Part shown: positions 1 through 6,653 of the stretch, in pieces | How positions within the stretch are numbered: the stretch's first letter is position 1 | Layout of the letters: every line of letters starts with the position of its first letter | DNA from: Nitratiruptor sp. | GTDB taxonomy: Bacteria; Campylobacterota; Campylobacteria; Campylobacterales; Nitratiruptoraceae | Assembly: GCA_015494505.1 (NCBI GenBank) | Contig: WGBB01000234.1 | Span: forward strand, 1 to 15,851 | Reading direction: 5' to 3' | DNA length: 15,851 bases | Notes under the pieces: model-generated | Database searches by the model: none | The model's input: the letters and a program-made list of their open reading frames with translations, nothing else | What the model was told of the DNA's origin: nothing | Made by a program: the position numbers and the translations under genes

Positions 1-31
1 CAGTAGGACCGATGATTGCTATCTCTTTCAT
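1..31 (-). CDS. miaA: tRNA dimethylallyltransferase MiaA, first codons only (window edge)
   Basis: Only the first ten codons are visible, reading leftward out of the window from an ATG at 31-29: MKEIAIIGPT. That is the beta-strand plus start of a P-loop, and IIGPT(A/G)SGK(S/T) at the extreme N-terminus is typical of MiaA, which prenylates A37 of tRNAs reading UNN codons. The glycine-lysine part of the P-loop is outside the window, so another P-loop NTPase cannot be excluded. No Shine-Dalgarno sequence precedes the ATG. A TATAAT-like -10 lies only six bases upstream, so the mRNA may be leaderless. The gene is divergent from the prenyltransferase on the right. Confidence 0.65.
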   Translation of the reverse strand, partial: MKEIAIIGPT

Positions 32-37
32 ACGGGC

Positions 38-59
38 ATTATAGCGATTTTTGTATAAT
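38..59. promoter_or_regulatory. Divergent promoter pair, miaA / prenyltransferase
   Basis: A leftward -10 (TATAAT on the minus strand) occupies 43-38. A rightward extended -10 (TGTATAAT) ends at 59, with the hexamer at 54-59. The two face apart within 22 bases. Neither has a convincing -35, as is common in Campylobacterota sigma-70 promoters. The rightward start site would fall near 66, giving a leader of about 14 bases to the chosen TTG start. Identified by eye. Confidence 0.55.
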
Positions 60-79
60 TGCACCAAAAAGGGATGACA

Positions 80-931
80 TTGCGGAAGCTTCTATCGGAT
101 ATTAACGAATTTATCATGTTCAAGCACACCATCTTTAGCCTTCCATTTATTTTTATCGCCATGGTGGTAGCGGCGCAAGGGTGGTTTGGCTGGCGACTTC
201 TCTTTTTAGGGCTCTTAGCAGCCGTATTTGCGCGCAATTTCGCCATGGGGGTCAACCGCTATCTCGACCGCGACATCGACACCCTCAATCCCCGCACAGC
301 TTCGCGCCCCAGTGTGGACGGCAGACTCTCCGAAAAGTTTCAAAAGAGCTTCATCATAGCCAATGCCATCGGATTCATTGTGGTCTCGTTTCTTATCAAC
401 GACCTCGCTTTTTATCTCTCTTTTCCTTTTTTGCTCATTTTAGGCGGGTATAGCTACTTCAAGCGTTTCAGCGAGTTTGCGCATCTGGTCCTGGGCATCG
501 CCCTGGGGCTGGCACCCATCGCGGGTGTCGTGGCGGTACAGGCGACGATTACGCTATGGAGTGTTTTTTTGGCGATTGGAGTGATGTTTTGGGTGGCGGG
601 GTTCGATCTGCTTTACTCACTGCAGGATATGGAGTTCGACCAAAAAATGGGGCTCTTCTCTATCCCCTCACGTTATGGCGAAAAATGCACGCTTTTTATA
701 TCGAAAATTTTTCATGCGCTTGCCGTGCTCTTTTGGCTCTTTTTCGTCATTGAGGCGCATCTGGGATTTTTTGCCTACACGGCTGTGGCCGTGGCAGCAG
801 TGATGCTGTGGTATGAGCATCGCATCGTGGCGCGCGACTTTCGCCAAATCGACCGTGCGTTTTTTACCATCAACGGTTATTTAGGCATCATTTTCTTTTT
901 CTTCATCCTCTTAGACGTCTTCACCCATTGA
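80..931 (+). CDS. mqnP: UbiA-family polyprenyltransferase, probably menaquinone pathway (MqnP-like)
   Basis: Integral membrane prenyltransferase that attaches a polyprenyl chain to an aromatic quinone precursor. In Campylobacterota this is normally the futalosine (Mqn) route to menaquinone. In the 283-residue protein the first Asp-rich motif is N59-RYLD63-RD65-ID67, and the second is D176-LLYSLQD183-MEFD187 followed by FSIPSRYG. Both are the Mg-diphosphate binding signatures of UbiA enzymes. Hydrophobic helices fill the rest, ending in a strongly hydrophobic C-terminal helix. I prefer the TTG at 80, because AAAGGG at 68-73 sits six bases ahead of it. The in-frame ATG at 74 touches that same motif, and the frame opens at a TTG at 59 inside the -10 box. 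The last 21 bases overlap the convergent gene. The UbiA family is certain; MqnP versus UbiA (4-hydroxybenzoate) is inferred from lineage. Confidence 0.85.
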   Translation: MRKLLSDINEFIMFKHTIFSLPFIFIAMVVAAQGWFGWRLLFLGLLAAVFARNFAMGVNRYLDRDIDTLNPRTASRPSVDGRLSEKFQKSFIIANAIGFIVVSFLINDLAFYLSFPFLLILGGYSYFKRFSEFAHLVLGIALGLAPIAGVVAVQATITLWSVFLAIGVMFWVAGFDLLYSLQDMEFDQKMGLFSIPSRYGEKCTLFISKIFHALAVLFWLFFVIEAHLGFFAYTAVAVAAVMLWYEHRIVARDFRQIDRAFFTINGYLGIIFFFFILLDVFTH

Positions 932-1546
932 GCGAAGGATTTCTAGCACCTCCTCATCGCTTACGTCGTACCAGTTCGCATACGCATCCGCCACGGCGTA
1001 GAATGGCTCTGGCGTATAGAGTGCCACCACGTCGTCGGCGATGGAGCGCAGATACTCCACGACGCGAGGCGATGCGGTAGGGACGGCCACGACGATTTTT
1101 TTGGGATGGAGTTTGCGCAGCATCGAGATGGCAGCTATCATCGTCGACCCCATAGCGATGCCGTCATCTACGAGGATAACGATCTTGTCCCGCACGTCCT
1201 TGAGAGCTCGGCCGCCGCGCAGATGCTGGATGCGGTGCGCGAGTTCGGCTTTTTGTATTTCGATTTGACGGTAGATGTCGCTTTGGGAGACGTTTGCAGC
1301 CGCCGCTTCGTTGATGTATATGGTGCCGTCTTCGCAGATAGCGCCGTAGCCGCTCTCAGTCGTATAGGGATACTGGAGCTTGCGACACATGATCATATCA
1401 AAATCCGCTCCTAGCCTTTTGGCCACCGCGGCTCCTACTTCCACTCCGCCGCGTGGGATCGCTAGGACGATTACGTCATCGCGTCCGGCATATTTGGCGA
1501 GAGCCTTTGCTAGAGCCTCTCCTGCATCTGCACGATCATGAAACAT
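911..1546 (-). CDS. Phosphoribosyltransferase-like protein (type I PRTase fold)
   Basis: A 211-residue cytosolic protein of the predicted-phosphoribosyltransferase group. The PRPP-binding loop is clear: a hydrophobic strand, then VDDGIAMGST at about 126-135. An N-terminal IPRGGVEVG (30-38) resembles the start of the PRTase fold. YPYTTESGYGAI (59-70) is the flexible-loop region. The substrate base is unknown; members often sit beside unrelated genes. I start at the ATG at 1546-1544, which has AAAGGA seven bases upstream. The frame stays open to 1687, but that extra 47-residue stretch is the antisense of the tRNA-Arg gene plus its promoter and is not protein. Its 3' end overlaps the convergent prenyltransferase by 21 bases. 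Confidence 0.8.
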   Translation of the reverse strand: MFHDRADAGEALAKALAKYAGRDDVIVLAIPRGGVEVGAAVAKRLGADFDMIMCRKLQYPYTTESGYGAICEDGTIYINEAAAANVSQSDIYRQIEIQKAELAHRIQHLRGGRALKDVRDKIVILVDDGIAMGSTMIAAISMLRKLHPKKIVVAVPTASPRVVEYLRSIADDVVALYTPEPFYAVADAYANWYDVSDEEVLEILRSMGEDV

Positions 1547-1568
1547 GCAAAATCCTTTCAAAAAGGGT

Positions 1569-1596
1569 TGCGATTTGTTGCAAAAGTTGCTATAAT
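1569..1596 (+). promoter_or_regulatory. Promoter of tRNA-Arg
   Basis: TTGCGA at 1569-1574, a 16-base spacer and TATAAT at 1591-1596 put the start site near 1603, about seven bases before the mature tRNA 5' end at 1610. The promoter lies beside the ribosome-binding site of the leftward phosphoribosyltransferase gene. It is one of the few promoters in the window with a recognisable -35. Confidence 0.65.
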
Positions 1597-1609
1597 TCCA
1601 CCTGACCTT

Positions 1610-1686
1610 GCGCCCGTAGCTCAGCTGGATAGAGCAACAGATTGCGGTTCTGTAGGTCGGGAGTTCGAATCTCTCCGGGCGCGCCA
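1610..1686 (+). tRNA. tRNA-Arg, anticodon GCG
   Basis: A 77-base cloverleaf folds by eye. The acceptor stem is GCGCCCG (1610-1616) with CGGGCGC (1676-1682), followed by discriminator G1683 and an encoded CCA at 1684-1686. The D arm is GCTC/GAGC with a GG-containing loop. The anticodon stem ACAGA/TCTGT closes the loop TTGCGGT, giving anticodon GCG. The T arm has TTCGAAT. GCG reads CGC, and CGU by wobble. This differs from the usual bacterial tRNA-Arg(ACG), which needs A-to-I editing by TadA. Confidence 0.95.
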
Positions 1687-1873
1687 TTTATCTTCTTTTA
1701 TTCTACACATTTTTTATTTCCTCACAAAAGCAAATCCACCTTAACACCTATTACATCAGAAGATGTTACAAGAGGAATTCGTATGCAAATATGATTCGGT
1801 GCGAAATTTTTGTGTTTTTATATTTCGGAGGAGAAGTTTAATGGAGGCTGATTCTCTGTAAGGAGCAAGGAAG
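1687..1873. other. Intergenic stretch between two tRNA genes, with two mini-ORFs
   Basis: These 187 AT-rich bases hold no gene I can support. Two very short reading frames follow good ribosome-binding sites. GGAGGAG (1827-1833) stands seven bases before ATG 1841, which encodes MEADSL then stop (1841-1861). GAGGAA stands before ATG 1783, which encodes MQI then stop. A 6-bp inverted repeat (1802-1807 with 1822-1827) lies just ahead of the first. They may be gene remnants or leader peptides, or chance. Confidence 0.3.
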
Positions 1874-1949
1874 TGGTGGCCAGAGGCGGACTCGAACCGC
1901 CGACACAGGGATTTTCAGTCCCTTGCTCTACCAACTGAGCTATCTGGCC
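1874..1949 (-). tRNA. tRNA-Phe, anticodon GAA
   Basis: A 76-base leftward cloverleaf. The acceptor stem is GGCCAGA with TCTGGCC, discriminator A, and CCA encoded at 1876-1874. The D arm is GCTC/GAGC with loop AGTTGGTA. The anticodon stem AGGGA/TCCCT has loop CTGAAAA, anticodon GAA, which reads UUU/UUC. The T arm is GGCGG-TTCGAGT-CCGCC. It lies downstream of murD in the same direction but has its own promoter. Confidence 0.97.
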
Positions 1950-1962
1950 GAAGTTGAGTGAA

Positions 1963-1968
1963 ATTATA
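1963..1968 (-). promoter_or_regulatory. -10 element of the tRNA-Phe promoter
   Basis: On the minus strand TGTATAAT (hexamer at 1968-1963) forms an extended -10. The start site would be near 1956, seven bases before the mature tRNA. No -35 is evident. It sits between the murD stop at 1986 and the tRNA, so the tRNA need not rely on the murD transcript. Confidence 0.6.
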
Positions 1969-1985
1969 CACCAAAATTTTGAAAA

Positions 1986-3167
1986 TCAGCTTAAAACATA
2001 GCGCTTAAAGAGTTCGCCGCGCTCCTTGTAGCTGGCGAATTGATCGAGGCTGGCACATGCCGGAGAGAGGAGGGCGACGCTTGTGCGGTCGTGGCGATTC
2101 TTGATAGCGTCGACGGCCTTTTCGAGGGTGTTGCAACTGTGGCATTTGATACGGTATTTTTTGCAAAGCTCTTCGATTTGGGGCAGTGCCTTGCCGATGG
2201 CGTAGATTTCTACATTCTTGAGATGCCCAAAGAGCGGTTCGAGGCTCACGCCCTTGTCGTCGCCGCCGAGTATGAGATGGATTTTCTTGTCCTCATAGCG
2301 TTTGAGGGCCTGTATGGTGGCATCGATATTGGTGGCTTTGCTATCATCAACCCAGAGTCTACCTGTGCTATCAAAAAACTCCTCCTGCTTGTGCGGGTCG
2401 ATGGCGAAACTCCGTAACATTTCATAGTTCGCGAAGCCAAAGAGAATCTTTTGTGCCGCTAAGGCCATAAGTGCATCGAGCAAGAAAGGACCGCCAAAGG
2501 GGATTTGTGCACTATCGAGATCGAAATATTTTGCGAGATCCGCTGCGCTATTGTAGCCTATTACATGGGCTTTGCTAGGGGTGTGGGCATATTTGTTAGG
2601 TACGATAGCTACATCGCCTTCACGCATCATAGATAGCGGCTTGAGTTTAGCCGCTTCGTAGGCTTCGAGGCTGCCGTGCCAGCTGAGGTGATCCGGCGTA
2701 ATGGGCAGGAGCAGATAGATGCAGGGAAAGGCTCGCTGGGTGTAGTGCAGAGTAAAGGAACTGGTCTCTAGGATCCATATCTTCGCATTTTCATCCAGCT
2801 CTGCCAGAGGAGTGCCTACGTTGCCGCCCGCTTGAGCGCCTTTGGGCGCAAGCAGGTGGGCCAGCATCTTGGTGGTAGTGGTTTTGCCGTTGGTGCCGCT
2901 GATCCAGATGCTGCAGGGCATCGTGGGTGCGAAGTAGTCATACTCGCTGATGAGGTGGCGTGCCTTTTGTATGAGGGGATGTGAGGGAGGTATGCCGGGG
3001 CTTGGTATCTCGAGACTGGAGCGAGCAGGGTCGAAGAGGCGCGTAGGATGGTGCCAAAAGCCCTGCTCGTCCATGAAAGACTCGGAAATATCTTCGAAAA
3101 AAACAGCACTGCCGACTTTCGCAGCCAGTGCTTGCGTGGTCTTGCCGCTTCCAAAAAGTGTGAGCAT
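1986..3167 (-). CDS. murD: UDP-N-acetylmuramoyl-L-alanine--D-glutamate ligase
   Basis: Cytosolic ATP-dependent ligase that adds D-glutamate to UDP-MurNAc-L-Ala. The protein has 393 residues, somewhat short for MurD, with a reduced N-terminal domain as in other Campylobacterota. Visible motifs in order: SPGIPPSHPL (56-65), ATP loop GTNGKTTTT (91-99), PDHLSWH (158-164), VDDSKATN (273-280), GGDDKG (301-306) and SPACASLDQF (368-377) near the C-terminus. The start is the ATG at 3167-3165, which shares one base with the mraY stop (TAATG), so translation is probably coupled. An open extension to 3224 runs into mraY and is discarded. Second gene of the mraY-murD operon. Confidence 0.95.
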   Translation of the reverse strand: MLTLFGSGKTTQALAAKVGSAVFFEDISESFMDEQGFWHHPTRLFDPARSSLEIPSPGIPPSHPLIQKARHLISEYDYFAPTMPCSIWISGTNGKTTTTKMLAHLLAPKGAQAGGNVGTPLAELDENAKIWILETSSFTLHYTQRAFPCIYLLLPITPDHLSWHGSLEAYEAAKLKPLSMMREGDVAIVPNKYAHTPSKAHVIGYNSAADLAKYFDLDSAQIPFGGPFLLDALMALAAQKILFGFANYEMLRSFAIDPHKQEEFFDSTGRLWVDDSKATNIDATIQALKRYEDKKIHLILGGDDKGVSLEPLFGHLKNVEIYAIGKALPQIEELCKKYRIKCHSCNTLEKAVDAIKNRHDRTSVALLSPACASLDQFASYKERGELFKRYVLS

Positions 3168-4231
3168 TAGCGAATCTTTAGTGTGATGAGTGCTATGAGA
3201 TTGGAGATGAGGGCTATAATCCAAAAGCGCACGATAATCTTGCTTTCCGTCCAGTTTTTCTGTTCGAAATGGTGGTGGATGGGCGCCATCAAAAAGACGC
3301 GCTTGCCACGTAGACGAAAGCTTCCTACCTGGATGATAACGCTCATCGCCTCCATGACAAAGACGAAGCCGATGAGAATGAGGAGTATCTCGCTTTTAGC
3401 GATGACGGCCATGTAGCCGATGAAGGCGCCTAAAGGCAGACTCCCGCTATCGCCCATGAAGACCTGGGCCGGGTGGCAGTTGTACCAAAGAAAGCCTATG
3501 AGACTTCCCGCATAGGCTGCGGCTATTACCGTCACTTCTCCTACGCCGGAGACTTTAGGAAGTAGGAGATAGTGGCTAAGTACAGCGTTGCCGGTGATGT
3601 AGGTAATCACTCCTAGGGACGAGAGGGCGAAGATACTGGGCACCGTAGCCAGGCCATCGAGGCCATCCGTGAGATTGACGGCATTGGATGTAGCCACCAG
3701 CACGATGGCCCAAAAGAGTATCGCGAAGATGTGCATATCAATGACCGGATATTTGTAAAACGGCACATAGAGATGCGTATCGAGGCCGGCTATATGCCAC
3801 AGATACCATGCCACGAAAAGGCCCAGCAGCAGTTGCAGCGTAAACTTGCCCCTGGCGCTGAGGCCGCTGGTGTTGGATTTTTTGAGCACTTTGCCAAAAT
3901 CATCCACAAGGCCGATTGCCAAATAACCAATAATGACAAAAAAGCCGGCAAGGACGTAGTGGTTGTGTAGCTTGGCCGTCAAGAGACTCGCTGTGAGTGT
4001 GGCCGTTGTAAAGACCAAACCGCCCATCGTGGGTGTGAAAGCCTTCTTTTGGTGGTGTTCGGGTGCGAGGGAGTAGATGGGCTGGTAGGAGTTTTTGGCT
4101 TTTGCCCAGGCGATGAAGCGGGGCATGAGGTAGAGTGTGGCCACAAATGCTATGAAAAAGGCGAATCCCGCTCTGACCGTAATGTATTGAAAAAAGTTGA
4201 TATGAAAAAGCGAATAGAAGTAATAGAGCAT
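3167..4231 (-). CDS. mraY: Phospho-N-acetylmuramoyl-pentapeptide-transferase
   Basis: Integral membrane enzyme that transfers phospho-MurNAc-pentapeptide to undecaprenyl phosphate, making lipid I. The 354-residue protein has about ten hydrophobic helices and the family signatures: KAFTPTMGG (63-71), VDD (109-111), NLTDGLDG (186-193), VFMGDSGSLPLG (257-268) and the cytoplasmic HHH loop (319-321). The N-terminal phrase VRAGFAFFIAF is characteristic of Campylobacterota MraY. Start ATG at 4231-4229 is preceded by AAGG six bases away. It shares one base with murD downstream and is divergent from fabG, a local order I recall from Campylobacter as well. Confidence 0.97.
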   Translation of the reverse strand: MLYYFYSLFHINFFQYITVRAGFAFFIAFVATLYLMPRFIAWAKAKNSYQPIYSLAPEHHQKKAFTPTMGGLVFTTATLTASLLTAKLHNHYVLAGFFVIIGYLAIGLVDDFGKVLKKSNTSGLSARGKFTLQLLLGLFVAWYLWHIAGLDTHLYVPFYKYPVIDMHIFAILFWAIVLVATSNAVNLTDGLDGLATVPSIFALSSLGVITYITGNAVLSHYLLLPKVSGVGEVTVIAAAYAGSLIGFLWYNCHPAQVFMGDSGSLPLGAFIGYMAVIAKSEILLILIGFVFVMEAMSVIIQVGSFRLRGKRVFLMAPIHHHFEQKNWTESKIIVRFWIIALISNLIALITLKIR

Positions 4232-4273
4232 TAAATACCTTAAGTTTTTAACTTTTTCGAAGTGAAATGGTAC

Positions 4274-4283
4274 TAAAATTGTA
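4274..4283. promoter_or_regulatory. Overlapping divergent -10 boxes, mraY-murD / fabG
   Basis: Within ten bases a rightward TAAAAT (4274-4279) and a leftward TACAAT (4283-4278) overlap by two positions. The rightward start site would be near 4286, followed by GAAAGGAT before fabG. The leftward start would be near 4271, giving mraY a leader of about 40 bases. No -35 boxes are evident. Weakly supported, by eye only. Confidence 0.4.
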
Positions 4284-4305
4284 GCAAAAAGAGAAAGGAT
4301 AGAGA

Positions 4306-5049
4306 ATGCATTTTAGCGGGAAAAACGTACTTATCACCGGAGCAAGCAGAGGTATCGGTGCCGAGATTGCTCGTGTGCTTGCCGGCTACGGACTCAAAGT
4401 ATGGATAAACTACCGCAGCAGCGCTGAGCAGGCCGATGCGCTCAAAGCCGAGATAGAAGCTGCAGGCGGCCAGGCGGCCGTGATAGGTTTCGACGTGGCG
4501 GATGAACAGGCGTTCATAGATGCTATCAAAACGATAGTAGAGAGCGACGGAGAGCTTTCGTATCTCGTCAACAACGCAGGTATTACCAAAGACAAGCTAG
4601 CGATGCGTATGAGTGTAGCAGATTTCGAGGAGGTAATCCGGGCCAATCTCGTGAGCGCCTTCGTAGGGTGTCGCGAAGCACTCAAAGTCATGAGTAAAAA
4701 GCGCTTCGGCAGTGTGGTTAACATCGCTTCTATCGTGGGTGAGACCGGTAACGCCGGGCAGGTCAATTACAGCGCCAGCAAGGGCGGGATGATAGCCATG
4801 ACCAAATCCTTCGCCCAAGAGGGTGCGCCAAGAGGCATTCGCTTCAACACGGTCACTCCAGGATTTATAGCAACCGATATGACCAGTGGCCTCAAAGACC
4901 AGATAAAAGAGGCGTATATAGCCAAGATTCCTCTAGGACGTTTCGGAGAGCCAAAGGAGGTGGCCGAGACGGTAGCCTTTTTGCTTAGCGACGGCGCCGG
5001 CTATATAACAGGCGAAACCATCAAGGTCAACGGCGGTATGTATATGTAA
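4306..5049 (+). CDS. fabG: 3-oxoacyl-[acyl-carrier-protein] reductase
   Basis: NADPH-dependent reduction of 3-oxoacyl-ACP in fatty-acid elongation. This is a 247-residue short-chain dehydrogenase with TGASRGIG (11-18) for cofactor binding, NNAG (89-92), N114, and the catalytic S142, Y155 and K159 (YSASK). PGFIATDM follows at 185-192, and the C-terminus YITGETIKVNGGMYM is typical of FabG. Start ATG at 4306 follows GAAAGGAT. First of the fabG-acpP-fabF-accA cluster. Many SDR enzymes look similar, but the neighbourhood settles the assignment. Confidence 0.95.
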   Translation: MHFSGKNVLITGASRGIGAEIARVLAGYGLKVWINYRSSAEQADALKAEIEAAGGQAAVIGFDVADEQAFIDAIKTIVESDGELSYLVNNAGITKDKLAMRMSVADFEEVIRANLVSAFVGCREALKVMSKKRFGSVVNIASIVGETGNAGQVNYSASKGGMIAMTKSFAQEGAPRGIRFNTVTPGFIATDMTSGLKDQIKEAYIAKIPLGRFGEPKEVAETVAFLLSDGAGYITGETIKVNGGMYM

Positions 5050-5069
5050 AGCACAATTAAATATTTTTT

Positions 5070-5078
5070 TGTTAAAAT
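5070..5078 (+). promoter_or_regulatory. Extended -10 promoter in front of acpP
   Basis: A run of seven T residues leads into TG-T-TAAAAT (hexamer 5073-5078), the usual Campylobacterota promoter shape. The start site would be near 5085, followed by AAGGAG at 5097-5102. It would let acpP be made in excess of fabG, as expected for an abundant carrier protein. Confidence 0.5.
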
Positions 5079-5107
5079 TGGTCGACTACATTTTACAAGG
5101 AGTTACG

Positions 5108-5344
5108 ATGGCAGACATTTTCGAGCAAGTAAAAGAGGTGGTCGTTGAGCAGCTCAACGCAAATCCCGATGAAGTAAAACCGGAATCTCGCTTCGTAGAA
5201 GATCTCGGTGCGGACAGCCTCGATGTCGTGGAGCTCGTTATGGCGCTCGAAGAAAAATTCGGTATCGAAATCCCCGATGAAGATGCTGAGAAGATCCAAA
5301 CAGTCGCTGACGCAGTGAAATATATCGAAGATCATAAATCCTAA
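5108..5344 (+). CDS. acpP: Acyl carrier protein
   Basis: Small acidic carrier of acyl chains in fatty-acid synthesis, 78 residues. The phosphopantetheine attachment motif is GADSLD with Ser37. Helix II (DVVELVMALEEKFGIEIP) and the acidic C-terminus match the family closely. Start ATG at 5108 has AAGGAG five bases upstream. An in-frame opening back to 5069 covers the promoter and is rejected. Followed by a GC-rich hairpin and a long stem before fabF. Confidence 0.98.
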   Translation: MADIFEQVKEVVVEQLNANPDEVKPESRFVEDLGADSLDVVELVMALEEKFGIEIPDEDAEKIQTVADAVKYIEDHKS

Positions 5345-5355
5345 ATTCATCGTTT

Positions 5356-5380
5356 CCGGGCTTTGGCCCGGCTAATTTTT
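5356..5380 (+). terminator. Terminator-like hairpin after acpP, probably partial
   Basis: CCGGGC (5356-5361), loop TTTG and GCCCGG (5366-5371) form a 6-bp GC stem, followed by CTAATTTTT (5372-5380). The T-tract is interrupted, so read-through into fabF is expected. Its likely effect is to lower fabF-accA relative to acpP. The last two stem bases and the T-tract are also part of a second, longer hairpin. Confidence 0.6.
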
Positions 5381-5416
5381 CATAAATGCGCATAGCGTGT
5401 TTATGAGAGATTAGCC
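5370..5416 (+). promoter_or_regulatory. 22-bp hairpin immediately upstream of the fabF ribosome-binding site
   Basis: Bases 5370-5391 pair without a bulge or mismatch with 5395-5416, leaving the three-base loop ATA (5392-5394). Four of the 22 pairs are G-U: 5377/5409, 5379/5407, 5387/5399 and 5388/5398. The stem ends one base before GAAGGAG, the fabF Shine-Dalgarno. Its left arm contains the T-tract of the preceding terminator-like hairpin. Possible roles are RNase III processing between acpP and fabF, mRNA 5'-end protection, or control of fabF initiation. The structure is seen directly; the role is inferred. Confidence 0.6.
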
Positions 5417-5428
5417 GAAGGAGAAGAT

Positions 5429-6652
5429 TTGAGAAGAGTCGTCGTAACCGGTCTTGGCATGATTAACGCTTTGGGACATGATAAAAAAAGCGCATTTGAT
5501 GCGATTGTACGCGGTGAAACGGGTGTAGATACCATCACGCTTTTCGATCCTTCCAATCAAAGCGTACGCATCGCAGCGGAGGTCAAAAACTTCGATCCCA
5601 CGACGGTGATGGACCCTAAAGATGTCAAAAAGGCCGATCGTTTTATCCAGCTCGGTATCAAGGCGGCTCGTGAAGCAATGGAGGATGCAGGAATCGATGA
5701 GAGCGTAGAACGTGAGCGATTCGGTATCAGCTCTGCTTCCGGTATCGGGGGACTCACCACAATCGAAAGAAACGCCGTTATTTGCAATACCCGCGGACCT
5801 CGCCGCATCAGTCCCTTTTTCATCCCTTCGGCATTGGCTAATATGCTGGGCGGTTTCATCTCCATCGAACACAAGCTCAAAGGCCCCAATCTCTCCAGCG
5901 TCACGGCCTGTGCAGCCGGTACGCATGCCATCACCGAAGCTGCGAAGACAATTATGCTAGGCGGTGCGGATAGGATGCTGGTAGTAGGTAGCGAAGCGGC
6001 TATCTGTCCCATCGGCATCGGGGGATTTGCGGCCATGAAAGCGCTCTCTACCTACAACGACGACCCCAAACACGCTTCACGCCCCTTCGACGCCAAGCGC
6101 AACGGCTTTGTGATGGGCGAGGGTAGTGGTGCGCTGGTACTCGAAGAGTATGAATCGGCTAAAGCCAGAGGTGCGAAAATCTATGCTGAGCTCATCGGTT
6201 TTGGCGAAAGCGGCGATGCGAATCATATCACCACGCCTGCTCCTGAAGGAGAGGGTGCTTACCGAGCGATGCGAGCGGCACTCCAGATGGCCGGCATAGA
6301 CAGAGTAGACTACATCAATGCCCACGGTACCAGCACCAAGTACAATGACTGGTATGAAACGATGGCGATCAAAAAAGCCTTCGGCGGCAAGGGAAACTGC
6401 CCGCCGGTAAGCTCCACCAAAGGTCAGACCGCACACTGCCTAGGAGCTGCCGGTGCGATAGAAGCGGTTATCACTCTTATGGCGATGGATCAAGGTGTGA
6501 TACCGCCTACCATCAACTATGAAGAGCCTGACCCCGACTGTGATCTGGACTACGTACCGAACGAAGCACGCCAGGCCGATATCCAAGTGGCGATGAGCAA
6601 CTCTTTCGGTTTTGGCGGTACAAACGGCGTCGTGATTTTCAAAAAGGTGTGA
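5429..6652 (+). CDS. fabF: 3-oxoacyl-[acyl-carrier-protein] synthase II
   Basis: Condensing enzyme that extends acyl-ACP with malonyl-ACP. The protein has 407 residues with the thiolase-fold Cys-His-His triad: C161 in TACAAGTH, H299 in NAHGTSTKYND and H336 in KGQTAHCLGAAG with K331. FGFGGTN ends the protein, as usual for KAS II. The start is a TTG at 5429 giving MRRVVVTGLG; AAGGAG at 5418-5423 lies five bases upstream, and the length agrees with FabF proteins. It follows acpP after a terminator-like hairpin and a long stem-loop, and is followed one base after its stop by accA. Confidence 0.97.
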   Translation: MRRVVVTGLGMINALGHDKKSAFDAIVRGETGVDTITLFDPSNQSVRIAAEVKNFDPTTVMDPKDVKKADRFIQLGIKAAREAMEDAGIDESVERERFGISSASGIGGLTTIERNAVICNTRGPRRISPFFIPSALANMLGGFISIEHKLKGPNLSSVTACAAGTHAITEAAKTIMLGGADRMLVVGSEAAICPIGIGGFAAMKALSTYNDDPKHASRPFDAKRNGFVMGEGSGALVLEEYESAKARGAKIYAELIGFGESGDANHITTPAPEGEGAYRAMRAALQMAGIDRVDYINAHGTSTKYNDWYETMAIKKAFGGKGNCPPVSSTKGQTAHCLGAAGAIEAVITLMAMDQGVIPPTINYEEPDPDCDLDYVPNEARQADIQVAMSNSFGFGGTNGVVIFKKV

Positions 6653-6653
6653 C

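Noticed and set aside
1547..1687. N-terminal extension of the phosphoribosyltransferase beginning MARPERFELPTYRT
   Set aside because: It is the antisense translation of tRNA-Arg and its promoter, a well-known annotation artefact; a proper start with AAAGGA lies at 1546.
3168..3224. 19-residue upstream extension of murD
   Set aside because: It lies inside mraY; the TAATG junction at 3165-3169 and the family N-terminus support the ATG at 3167.
5069..5107. Upstream extension of acpP
   Set aside because: Covers the promoter; the ATG at 5108 has an ideal AAGGAG and gives the normal 78-residue ACP.
5411..6036. Leftward frames opposite fabF
   Set aside because: Antisense shadows of a highly conserved enzyme with no initiation signals.
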